From contig CAVSHP010000007.1 in NCBI GenBank assembly GCA_963727635.1, positions 1 through 64,000 on the forward strand: 64,000 bases of DNA, read 5' to 3'. The notes under the pieces are model-generated. The model saw only the letters and a program-made list of their open reading frames with translations. It did not search any database and had not been told where the DNA came from. This document shows positions 9,357 through 17,666 of this stretch, in pieces. The position numbers were made by a program, and so were the translations under genes. Each line of letters opens with the position of its first letter. The first letter of the stretch is position 1. The DNA is from SZUA-36 sp963727635. Lineage in GTDB: Bacteria; Pseudomonadota; Gammaproteobacteria; Xanthomonadales; SZUA-36.

Positions 9357-9463
9357 ACACGAACGCTGACACGCAGGGATTGTTGATGAAAAACATCATG
9401 CGACTGGTGGTTGCCGGTTCCATTGTCGCCATAACAATCAATATGCTGATGTTGTCTGGCTAG
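9353..9463 (+). CDS. Single-span membrane microprotein, 36 residues
   Basis: This reading frame starts with GTG at 9353 (GTGA overlap with the upstream stop), and GGAGAGGAGA lies at 9341-9350. The product has a short polar N-terminus (NTNADTQG) followed by one hydrophobic segment from about residue 14 to the end, broken by a single Arg (LVVAGSIVAITINMLMLSG). It should insert in the inner membrane. The overlap suggests translational coupling with the 64-residue protein, possibly forming a two-peptide unit. No homology is recognised. Confidence 0.5.
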   Translation: MNTNADTQGLLMKNIMRLVVAGSIVAITINMLMLSG

Positions 9464-9525
9464 GTACATGGAATGAATTTGAGTTGTGGGGGAATTCGGT
9501 AGCAAACGCCCGCTGCCAACTTTAT

Positions 9526-9597
9526 GCCCTGATTTCGTTAAGGTCCGGTGAGATTCCTCCCCCCTTTCACCAGGCTTGAAATCAGGGCACCTTTTTT
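9526..9597 (+). ncRNA. Candidate small RNA hairpin 1 with a CCUCC loop, ending in a U tract
   Basis: The outer stem is 11 bases (GCCCTGATTTC 9526-9536, GAAATCAGGGC 9578-9588), followed by ACC and six T. Inside it a second stem (CCGGTGA with TCACCAGG, one bulged A) presents a C-rich loop containing CCTCCCCCC. CCUCC is complementary to Shine-Dalgarno sequences. It could be a small RNA or the 3' end of the upstream two-ORF transcript. No promoter of its own was identified. Confidence 0.5.
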
Positions 9598-9613
9598 AGT
9601 GTAGTACGCAGGA

Positions 9614-9630
9614 AGCCGGTGAAACCGGCT
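9614..9630 (+). other. Short perfect hairpin between the two RNA candidates
   Basis: AGCCGGT and ACCGGCT pair across the three-base loop GAA. There is no U tract. It may be a processing or stability element in the same transcript as the flanking hairpins. Confidence 0.35.
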
Positions 9631-9693
9631 GCTAAAAGGAAAACCGGATGGACCTGGTTTGTTAAGGAAAACAGGGTGTGAACTGCGTTTAAA

Positions 9694-9758
9694 GCCCCGG
9701 CTTTTTTAACTGGTGTTTTTGTCCTCCTTCACCAATTCAGAGAGCCGGGGCAATTTTT
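9694..9758 (+). ncRNA. Candidate small RNA hairpin 2 with a CCUCC loop, ending in a U tract
   Basis: The outer stem is 9 bases (GCCCCGGCT 9694-9702, AGCCGGGGC 9743-9751), then AATTTTT. An inner TGGTG/CACCA stem holds a loop with GTCCTCCTT. The layout is the same as hairpin 1 (long outer stem, inner GGTG/CACC stem, CCUCC loop, U tract) although the outer stems differ in sequence. That covariation of design argues for a structured RNA pair. Confidence 0.45.
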
Positions 9759-9764
9759 CCGGGT

Positions 9765-9794
9765 AAAAAAAAGGCTCCGGTTTTACCCGGAGCC
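9765..9794 (-). terminator. Terminator of the threonine operon
   Basis: On the minus strand GGCTCCGG and CCGGAGCC pair around a six-base loop and are followed by a run of eight T. It lies about 80 bases past the thrC stop and should end the asnB-thrABC transcript. Confidence 0.85.
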
Positions 9795-9876
9795 ATAAAT
9801 CTTAGGAAAAACATTTCCCCCCTTGAGATATAAAACAATCGTTGCGGTAATAAGTTGGTGCAAATTACAAATATTT

Positions 9877-11152
9877 TTACTTTTGTAACAAAAAAGTCCG
9901 CAACAAACTGAAATCCGCCGGCATTTCGATACTCAAAACCTCCCGCTTCGACGCGGCTTCCAATGCTTCTGGCAAGGCGACGGGTCTATGCAGTGCGTCT
10001 TCAATGGTTTCCTTGAACTTTGCCGGATGTGCAGTACACAGGAACACGCCGGTTTCATCTTCCGCCAGGCTGTTTGTCAAAGCCTGCCAGGCCAGGGCGC
10101 TGTGCGGGTCGGCCAGGTAGGATTCCTTGTCAAGCGCGCATACTGCCTGTTTGGTACCGGCGTCATCGATGGCAAACGAGGTCAAAATGTTTCGCAGCGG
10201 TAAACCGTGGCGTTTTTCCAGTTCCAGCACGCGGGGGAAATTATTTGGCAGCGAAATATCCATGGCATTGGTCAGTGTTGCAACCGTTGGCCTGGGTTCC
10301 CACCTGCCAGATTCCAGGAACCTGGGCACCGTGTCATTGCGGTTGGTAGCGGCAATCATCCGTTTCATGGGCAACCCCAGGGCACGCGACAGCAGACCGG
10401 CTGTCACATTACCAAAGTTGCCGCTGGGCACGCTGAATACCGGCTCGGTTCCCCGCGGTAGCTGTGCGACTGCCTCAAAGTAATAACAAACCTGTGCCAT
10501 CAGGCGCGCCACGTTGATCGAGTTGGCGGAGTTCAAGCCCAGTGTCCCAACCAGTTGCGGATCATCAAACGACTGTTTGACCAGTTGCTGACAGGCATCA
10601 AAATCGTCAGTCAATGGCGATGGTCCTGATATTCCCACCCAGCGTGCAAAACAACTTTTCCTGCAAGGGGGTCACCTTGCCTTTCGGGTAAAGCACCACG
10701 ACATCAATACCGGGCTGGCCATAAAACGCGAGCGCCACAGCCGCCCCGGTATCGCCTGAAGTTGCCGTCAGGATGGTGGTGTGCTGGTCCCGGCTAAAGC
10801 TGGCCAGGCATTGGGCCATGAATCGTGCACCGAAATCCTTGAACGCAAGGGACGGACCGTGGAACAGCTCAAGTGCATGTATATGTGCCGAAACCGGCAC
10901 CAGTGGAACCGGGAAATTAAAAGCGTTTTCGACGCAGGCCCCAAGCACGTGGGCCGGCATTGCGTCGCCGACCAGGTGCTGCAATAAAACTTTACTGCGC
11001 GTGACAAAATCCATTTCCAGCAGGGCCTGGATGTTTTCAAGGGGCGCAAGTTGCTCCGGAAAGAACAGGCCCTGACCCTTGCCCAAGCCGGTGACAACGG
11101 CTTCCGGAAATGTCACCTTTTGCTCGGGATGGTTGATATTGATGAACTGCAT
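9877..11152 (-). CDS. thrC: Threonine synthase (one frameshift)
   Basis: This PLP enzyme makes threonine from O-phosphohomoserine, the last step of the pathway. From the ATG at 11152 the N-terminal third shows FHGPSLAFKDFGARFMAQ, with the PLP lysine, and TATSGDTGAAVALAF. The C-terminal part has VFSVPSGNFGNVTAGLLSRA, binding the PLP phosphate, and NDTVPRFLESG. A frame change near 10615-10640 separates the halves (IRTIAID joins DFDACQQLVKQSF). It follows thrB after 35 bases on the same strand and is the last gene before the terminator at 9765-9794. Both halves are well conserved, so the shift looks like a sequence error. Confidence 0.93.
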
Positions 11153-11187
11153 ATTGCGGATTCCTGGCTAGTGTTCTGTGCAGTACA

Positions 11188-12141
11188 TTAGATTTCCCTT
11201 GCACCGGCAAGGTCTGCCCTGCAGGTATGTACAAAACCGGCTTCATTGCGCAGGTAATGGCCCCGCAGCCAATCGGCAACCGCTTCGGCCGTGCGGTTAT
11301 CATCAACAATGCAAAAAATGGTCGGGCCGGAGCCCGAAATACCGGTCGCCAACGCACCCATAGTTGCCAACTCGGCCCGGGCCGTCTCGAATCCGGGCAG
11401 CAAGGTCTTGCGATATGGTTCGGCCAGCAAATCCACCAGGCATTTCGCCGCGGCGCGTGCGTCACCCTGATGCAGCAGGTGAACGAACAAGGCAAATTGC
11501 GCACCGTGGCTGACCACCGTTTTGCGATCATAATGCTCCGGTAAAACCTCCCTCGCCGGCCGTGTCTCCAAACGTGTTCCTGGCCAGGCAACCACGGACT
11601 GCCAGTGCCCCGGCCACGGCAGGCTGTATTGCCGCGCACCACCGGGTATACACAATCGCAACCCGCCGAGCAGACACGGGGCAATGTTGTCCAGGTGTAT
11701 TTCGCCGCTGATACTGCCTTCCATCTCCGCCATCATTTGCAACAGCGCCGGACGGTCCAGCGGACGGCCGAAATACTGGTTGAGCGCGACCAGCGTGGCG
11801 ACGATTGAACTGGCGCTCGAACCCAGCCCGCTGCCGACGGGTAAACGTTTGTCCAGGGTGATATTCAGGGGCCGGATTTCGGCGCCTTTTGCACGTGCTG
11901 CCGCCTCGAAACGCCGGCATGACGAAATGACGATATTCTGTTCCTGGTCCTGTGGCAACGCGTGTGCGAACGGTCCATCGATGCACAACATCCAATCGTC
12001 GGGATCACCTTCAACAATGCTCACGCAGTCACCAAGCAGACTGCCGTCAACCGGCGCCAGCGCCAGACCCAGGGCATCAAATCCAACGGAAACATTACCC
12101 GATGAAGCGGGTGCATATACGGTTAATATTTTCTCGTTCAT
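11188..12141 (-). CDS. thrB: Homoserine kinase (GHMP type)
   Basis: A 317-residue cytoplasmic kinase that phosphorylates homoserine for threonine synthase. It shows the three GHMP motifs: VYAPASSGNVSVGFDALG near the start, the ATP-binding loop LPVGSGLGSSASSIVATLVA, and the C-terminal GALATGISGSGPTIFCI. It overlaps the thrA stop in an ATGA junction, so translation is probably coupled. The frame is intact and the length is as in E. coli ThrB. Confidence 0.95.
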   Translation of the reverse strand: MNEKILTVYAPASSGNVSVGFDALGLALAPVDGSLLGDCVSIVEGDPDDWMLCIDGPFAHALPQDQEQNIVISSCRRFEAAARAKGAEIRPLNITLDKRLPVGSGLGSSASSIVATLVALNQYFGRPLDRPALLQMMAEMEGSISGEIHLDNIAPCLLGGLRLCIPGGARQYSLPWPGHWQSVVAWPGTRLETRPAREVLPEHYDRKTVVSHGAQFALFVHLLHQGDARAAAKCLVDLLAEPYRKTLLPGFETARAELATMGALATGISGSGPTIFCIVDDNRTAEAVADWLRGHYLRNEAGFVHTCRADLAGAREI

Positions 12142-14588
12142 AGGTCTAACGGTCTCCAGGCCGTGCGTAAAAGGTCGCCAAAAACACCCGCCGCAGTTAC
12201 CTCCGCACCAGCGCCATAACCACGCAGGACCAACGGAATGGGCTGGTAATAGCGGGAATGCAGAACCAGTGCATTTTCACCATCACGGATTGCACCGAGT
12301 GGATTTGATTTGGGTATGACATCCACCGAAACGCCGCAGCGGCCGTCCTGAATCCGGCCGACATAACGTAAAACACTGTCAGTGGCTTTTGCAGCTTCAA
12401 TCCTGGCGGCAAAATCCTCATCCAGGCTTTCCAGCTGGCTTATAATATCTGAGGTTTCAACATTCGCCGCAAACCCCTTGGCGATCACCGGTTCAACCTC
12501 GATGTCTTCGAGTTCAAGATCCAGACCCATCTCACGTGCGATGATCAACAGCTTGCGGGCCACGTCCATACCGGACAGGTCATCCCTGGGATCGGGCTCC
12601 GTAAAGCCCAGTTTCATCGCTTTGTCCACGGCCTTCGAAAACGCAACCCCGTCTTCCATCAGACCAAATATCATCGACAGTGATCCGGACAAAATTCCAC
12701 CAAAGGATTTGAGCTCGTCACCCGAGCGGATCAGCGATTGCAGGGTATCGATGATTGGCAGCCCAGCACCGACATTCGTTTCATACATGAACTTGCGGAA
12801 ATGACGGGCCGCCGTGGCACGCATCTCCCGGTAATACGAGATGCTCTTGGTATTGGCTTTCTTATTCGCCGCTACCACGTTGAACCCGTTTGCCAGGAAT
12901 TTCGTGTACTGTTCCGCCACCTCGTCATCAGAGGTGCAGTCGATGATGGTCGGGTTCAACAGACCCAGTTGCTTGCGAATGGCGATGATGTCATCAATCT
13001 GCCACTCGACACCACGTTTCTCGAGTTCCTGTTGCCAGTTGTCGAGCGCTACCGTGTCATGTCCGACCAGCAGTTTATGACTGTTGGCAATGGCCCGGAC
13101 ATGCAGAGCCTTGTGACCGGCCGAAAGCGAATCATCATGGGATTGAAACTGGCGTAGAAGCGCCGTGCCAACATTGCCGCAGCCGAGCAGAATGACATCC
13201 ATATGACTCGTGTGGCTGAAAAACGCTGTGTGGCATGCACGTAATGCGGCTTGCGCGGACTTCTTCTCCACGACCACCGTGATCGCGCATTCGGTTGAGC
13301 CCTGGGCAATAACTTCGACGTTCACCCCGGCGGCGGATATCGCACTGAGAAAGCGTGCGGCGACACCGCGGTAATGACGCATTCCATCACCGACCAGCGT
13401 AATTACCGAACGTTGATCCATCAGCGAAATGTCACTGATCAGGCCATGTAACAGTTCAAAATGGAACGCATTTGTCAGTGCTTTGCGTGCAGCTTCGGCC
13501 TCAATACTGCGCACACACAGGGTAATACTGTACTCGGAAGAGGATTGCACGATAAGCAGCACCGAAATGGACTGGTTGGCCAGTGCCTCCATAACCCGGC
13601 GAGCCAAACCCACACGACCGCGCATGCCGCCACCTTGCATGGTAATGCTGGCGACATCATCCAGGTGGGAGATACCCCGCACCACGGTTGGCTTTTGCGT
13701 GTTTGCATGAATCAGGGTGCCCTTGAGGTCCGGGTGGTAGGTGTTTCTGATTTCGCAGGGAATACCGGCACTCATCAGCGGTGTCAACGCCTTGGCACTG
13801 ATGACCTTGGCGCCGAAAAACGACAGTTCCATCGCTTCTTCATAACTGACTTCATCGAGGCATTTTGCGCTGGGAACAATACGTGGATCGGCGGTAAAGA
13901 AGCCGTCGACGTCCTTCCATATCTCACAACTCCTGGCCTGTAGCCCCGCCGCCACGCTTGCGGCCGAGTAATCCGAGCCGTTACGACCCAGCAATTGCGG
14001 CTTGCCCTGGGCATTAACACCATAAAACCCGGGCAGAATCAGGATGCTGTGTTCGCTACTCACGGCCTGCTGCAGAAGCGGCGCCGCCGCATCGATATCC
14101 ACCAGGCTATCGGTATAACTGTCATTCGCCAGCGGTAACACATCCGTTTCCGACCAAAGTGTCGAATGACCCTGCGCCTGTAAAAGGTCAGCCATTACAC
14201 GGCTGGTGAAGCCTTCACCGGTCGAAAGCAACTCTGCCTGGACCATGGGGGGACACTGTTCGAGCAATGACACACCTTCGAGGCGGGACTCGAGACGTTT
14301 CAGCTGTGTCTGTAAAAACTCCGTCGCCAGCGGGCTGGTCCAGGCGGATTTTTCCATGTTCTGCAGGATGCCCTGCTCTTTTTCACGTATCTTCTCAACG
14401 ACCGCCATGTAGTCACCACCGGCGATGGCGGCTTTAATGGCGTTTTCCAGCAAGTCCGTCACACCATACATGGCGGACAGGACCACGATGACTTTTTCAT
14501 TGGCTGCCGCCCTGCTGATAATACCGGCGGCAGCGACGAAGCCGCCGATATCAGCGAGCGATGAACCTCCAAATTTCTGCACTAACAT
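12138..14588 (-). CDS. thrA: Bifunctional aspartate kinase / homoserine dehydrogenase I
   Basis: An 816-residue fusion enzyme doing the first and third steps from aspartate to threonine. The kinase domain starts VQKFGGSSLADIGGF and has the LGRNGSDYSAASVAAGL substrate loop. Two ACT domains follow (about 310-455), the usual site of threonine feedback. The dehydrogenase part begins with the Rossmann loop VILLGCGNVGTALLRQF and includes NVGAGLPIIDTLQSL and the catalytic region GILSGSLSMIFG. It is intact. It follows asnB by about 80 bases on the same strand. I see no threonine/isoleucine leader peptide or attenuator in that gap, unlike the E. coli operon. Confidence 0.96.
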   Translation of the reverse strand: MLVQKFGGSSLADIGGFVAAAGIISRAAANEKVIVVLSAMYGVTDLLENAIKAAIAGGDYMAVVEKIREKEQGILQNMEKSAWTSPLATEFLQTQLKRLESRLEGVSLLEQCPPMVQAELLSTGEGFTSRVMADLLQAQGHSTLWSETDVLPLANDSYTDSLVDIDAAAPLLQQAVSSEHSILILPGFYGVNAQGKPQLLGRNGSDYSAASVAAGLQARSCEIWKDVDGFFTADPRIVPSAKCLDEVSYEEAMELSFFGAKVISAKALTPLMSAGIPCEIRNTYHPDLKGTLIHANTQKPTVVRGISHLDDVASITMQGGGMRGRVGLARRVMEALANQSISVLLIVQSSSEYSITLCVRSIEAEAARKALTNAFHFELLHGLISDISLMDQRSVITLVGDGMRHYRGVAARFLSAISAAGVNVEVIAQGSTECAITVVVEKKSAQAALRACHTAFFSHTSHMDVILLGCGNVGTALLRQFQSHDDSLSAGHKALHVRAIANSHKLLVGHDTVALDNWQQELEKRGVEWQIDDIIAIRKQLGLLNPTIIDCTSDDEVAEQYTKFLANGFNVVAANKKANTKSISYYREMRATAARHFRKFMYETNVGAGLPIIDTLQSLIRSGDELKSFGGILSGSLSMIFGLMEDGVAFSKAVDKAMKLGFTEPDPRDDLSGMDVARKLLIIAREMGLDLELEDIEVEPVIAKGFAANVETSDIISQLESLDEDFAARIEAAKATDSVLRYVGRIQDGRCGVSVDVIPKSNPLGAIRDGENALVLHSRYYQPIPLVLRGYGAGAEVTAAGVFGDLLRTAWRPLDL

Positions 14589-14669
14589 TTTCTTTGTCCC
14601 CTGGCGCTAAATTTTAGCTTCAATGTAATGGTTGCCCGATGATTTAATCCGTGGCTGTCGAAAAAGGGT

Positions 14670-16340
14670 TCACGTTTTATACGCGTCCTGGTGCACCGAG
14701 CGAACGGCACGCCCTGAAGGATCATTCATTTGCTGCAGACTGGCGTCCCATAAAAATGCTTCCGGCGTGCTGCACGCCACCGATGGGCCACCGGGTACGC
14801 ATTCGGCGGCGCTGGCAAGCGGAAAATGGTTTTCAAACATCCGCCGGAAGAGGTAAGCCTCTTCGTTGATCGGGGTATTGTAAGGAAACCGCTTGGCGGC
14901 GTGCGCCATCTGCTGCTCACTGACCTGGCTCTTCGCGTACGCACGAACACCATCGATCCAGCTATAACCCACGCCGTCGGAAAACTGCTCTTTTTGCCGC
15001 CAGGCGATCTCTTCCGGCAGCAAGTGACTGAATGCCTCGCGCAAAATCTGCTTTTCCATTTTTCCCTTGGTAATCATCTTGTCTTTCGGGTTCTGGGACA
15101 TGGATACGTCGAGGAACTCGCGGTCCAAAAACGGTACGCGTGCTTCAACACCCCAGGCCGACATGGCCTTGTTCGCACGTAAACAATCATAACTGTGCAA
15201 ACGGGATAGTTTGCGCAGGGTTTCTTCATGAAACGCGCGTGGATCTGGCGCTTTGTGGAAATACAGGTAGCCGCCGAATATTTCATCGGCGCCCTCGCCG
15301 GAAAGCACCATCTTGATGCCCATGGCATGAATTTTTCGCGCCAGCAGATACATCGGTGTGGCCGCGCGTATGGATGTCACGTCATAGGTTTCAATGTGGT
15401 AGATCACTTCATCCAGCGCATCCAGACCTTCCTGCAGGGTAAATTCGAAACCATGGTGGATGGTGCCGATATGCGCTGCGACCTTGGCGGCGGCGGCGAG
15501 ATCGGGTGAACCATTGAGGCCGATCGCAAAAGAGTGTAATCGCGGCCACCAGGCCGGGCTGCGTTCGTCGTCTTCGACCCGCATGCTGGCATGTTTTTGG
15601 GTGACCGCGGCAATGATGGATGAGTCCAGCCCGCCGGAAAGCAGAACCCCGTAAGGAACATCCGTCATCAGGTGGCTGATGACCGACTTTTCCAGTGCCT
15701 GGTTGATTGCCTTAACGCTGGTTTCAGCATTTTCGACAGCGGCAAAATCCTGCCATTCGCGTTGGTAGTAGGGTTTTGGCTGATCGTCCTCACTGCTCCA
15801 GTAATGTCCCGGGGGAAATTCCATGACCACCGTGCAGACATCCATAAGGGCTTTCATTTCCGACGCCACGTATAGCTGATGCTCGTCGTCGTAGCCGTAA
15901 TACAGGGGAATGATACCAATAGGGTCGCGCGCGATCAGTGAACGGTTGTTGGTTTCATCGTATAACACGAAGGCAAACATACCCTGGAGGTCATTGAGAA
16001 AATGACTGCCTTTTTCCAGGTACAGCGGCAGGATGACTTCGCAATCGGATTCGGTGGAAAATTGATAGGGTTGCGTCAACGTCTTGCGCAAAACCTTGTG
16101 GTTGTAAATTTCACCATTGACGGCAAGTGACTGTTTTCCATCGGGTGAGAGCAGGGGCTGGGCACCCGTGTTGACGTCAACGATGGCAAGACGCTCGTGC
16201 GCGAGAATGCCACCCGCGCAAACATGTATGCCACTCCAGTCAGGTCCGCGGTGCCGCATCAGCCTGGATTGACGCAAAGCAACCTGGCGGAGAGCCTGCA
16301 AATCCCCGTTGATATTTAACACTGCAAAAATAGAACACAT
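14670..16340 (-). CDS. asnB: Asparagine synthase (glutamine-hydrolysing)
   Basis: This enzyme converts aspartate, glutamine and ATP to asparagine. I place the start at 16340 because the protein then begins MCSIFAVL, leaving Cys as the first residue after Met removal, the class II amidotransferase nucleophile. Further signs are LMRHRGPDWSG, RLAIVDVNTGAQPL and AVNGEIYNHKVLR in the glutaminase domain, and PYGVLLSGGLDSSIIAAV (PP-loop) plus VLSGEGADEIFGGYL in the synthase domain. At 556 residues it matches E. coli AsnB. It lies just upstream of thrABC in the same direction, so one transcript may serve several aspartate-derived amino acids. Confidence 0.96.
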   Translation of the reverse strand: MCSIFAVLNINGDLQALRQVALRQSRLMRHRGPDWSGIHVCAGGILAHERLAIVDVNTGAQPLLSPDGKQSLAVNGEIYNHKVLRKTLTQPYQFSTESDCEVILPLYLEKGSHFLNDLQGMFAFVLYDETNNRSLIARDPIGIIPLYYGYDDEHQLYVASEMKALMDVCTVVMEFPPGHYWSSEDDQPKPYYQREWQDFAAVENAETSVKAINQALEKSVISHLMTDVPYGVLLSGGLDSSIIAAVTQKHASMRVEDDERSPAWWPRLHSFAIGLNGSPDLAAAAKVAAHIGTIHHGFEFTLQEGLDALDEVIYHIETYDVTSIRAATPMYLLARKIHAMGIKMVLSGEGADEIFGGYLYFHKAPDPRAFHEETLRKLSRLHSYDCLRANKAMSAWGVEARVPFLDREFLDVSMSQNPKDKMITKGKMEKQILREAFSHLLPEEIAWRQKEQFSDGVGYSWIDGVRAYAKSQVSEQQMAHAAKRFPYNTPINEEAYLFRRMFENHFPLASAAECVPGGPSVACSTPEAFLWDASLQQMNDPSGRAVRSVHQDAYKT

Positions 16341-16582
16341 ACAAATTAAGCCTCTGAGGGTATTGACCCGGTCCGGACCCTGCATGATACGTTCAGTTTG
16401 CGTGTCATGGAACCGCCAAACGGGTTCTTTTTGAACTTGGACCCGGTGCGCGGCCATAGCCCGCCAAATTCAGGGATTCGTGATGCTCGCCGGGGTGGCA
16501 GGAAACGCTTGAAATGGAGTTGTTGGTTGCAGAACCCGGACGGATTCGCGGTAGCGCGCGAGGCAGATTCTTTGAACTCAGA

Positions 16583-16602
16583 GGCGGGCAATTTCGCCCG
16601 CC
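16583..16602 (-). terminator. GC-rich hairpin downstream of korB
   Basis: A seven-base perfect stem (GGCGGGC/GCCCGCC) with a six-base loop lies 8 bases past the korB stop. No T run follows, so it may be a structural or weak terminator. The rest of 16341-16610 holds no gene I can support and probably carries the asnB promoter. Confidence 0.5.
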
Positions 16603-16610
16603 GCCAGAGA

Positions 16611-17666
16611 CTAACGCATACGGGCCTGGAGCTGTGCCAAAGCCTCGCTACCCGGGTTCAGTTTTTCGAACGGGACATCCTTCATGGGTGTCGCAGAGGT
16701 GCGGTAAATACGATGCATCTCGGGTAATTCCGGATTGACATACAACAAACCGGTAACCACCTCGCCCAGTGCCCTTTGCTGTTCCAGATAACGCATCACC
16801 TTGCTGCGGTCGGTGGCATCGTAACCGCTGTCGGCTTTCTTCAGAAGCAACTTGGAACCATCATGCAGGTCAACCACGGTACTGGTGCCTTCGGCGTAAC
16901 TGACCTTGATCTCTGCGGCAGGCGGAATAAAGTCGGTTTGTGAGGCCGGGTGATAATGATCACGGGTATAGGTGTAGCTCTTGGTTGATCCTTCATGGTT
17001 GTTAAAGGTCACACAGGGTGAAACCACGTCGAGGATGGCGCAACCGGGATGCACGATACCGGCCTTGATCAGGGTGACAAGCTGGTCCCGGTCACCCGAG
17101 AAGCTCCTGGCCACAAAACTACTGCCCATCGAAATCGCGGTGGACACGGCGTCAATATTCTTCCACTGGTTGATATCGCCCTTCTTGGATTTGCTGCCCT
17201 TGTCCGCCGCAGCCGAAAACTGACCCTTGGTCAGACCGTATACGCCATTGTTTTCAATGATGTACAGCATGTTCAGGTTGCGCCGGACGGCGTGCCCAAA
17301 CTGGCCGAAACCGATCGACAATGAATCGCCGTCACCGGAAACACCGATAACGACCAGGTTGCGGTTACCGGCATGGGCGCCCACAGCCACCGACGGCATG
17401 CGGCCATGGACCGAGTTGAATCCATGCGCACCCGAGAGAAAATAGGCGGGTGTTTTTGACGAACAGCCGATCCCGGAAAGCTTGACGACCCTCTCCGGCG
17501 GCATCGACAGTTCCCAGAATGCCTGGACGATTGCAGCGGTGATTGAATCATGACCGCAACCGGCGCACAGGGTCGATAATGCTCCCTCGTAATCGCGTTT
17601 CAGCAGGCCGATTTCATTTGCTAACTGGCCGGGCAGATCGATTCTTGGTTTTTTGATGTAGCTCAT
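16611..17666 (-). CDS. korB: 2-oxoacid:ferredoxin oxidoreductase, beta subunit
   Basis: The thiamine-diphosphate subunit of a KorAB-type enzyme interconverting 2-oxoglutarate with succinyl-CoA plus CO2 using ferredoxin. The start at 17666 (MSYIKKPRIDL) overlaps the korA stop in an ATGA junction. Features include LCAGCGHDSITAA and GIGCSSKTPAYF, which supply cluster and cofactor ligands, and the TPP-binding run GVSGDGDSLSIGFGQF then NNGVYGLTKGQ. It has 351 residues and is intact. The C-terminus is longer than minimal KorB. 2-oxoglutarate is inferred from family resemblance; another 2-oxoacid cannot be excluded. Confidence 0.92.
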   Translation of the reverse strand: MSYIKKPRIDLPGQLANEIGLLKRDYEGALSTLCAGCGHDSITAAIVQAFWELSMPPERVVKLSGIGCSSKTPAYFLSGAHGFNSVHGRMPSVAVGAHAGNRNLVVIGVSGDGDSLSIGFGQFGHAVRRNLNMLYIIENNGVYGLTKGQFSAAADKGSKSKKGDINQWKNIDAVSTAISMGSSFVARSFSGDRDQLVTLIKAGIVHPGCAILDVVSPCVTFNNHEGSTKSYTYTRDHYHPASQTDFIPPAAEIKVSYAEGTSTVVDLHDGSKLLLKKADSGYDATDRSKVMRYLEQQRALGEVVTGLLYVNPELPEMHRIYRTSATPMKDVPFEKLNPGSEALAQLQARMR

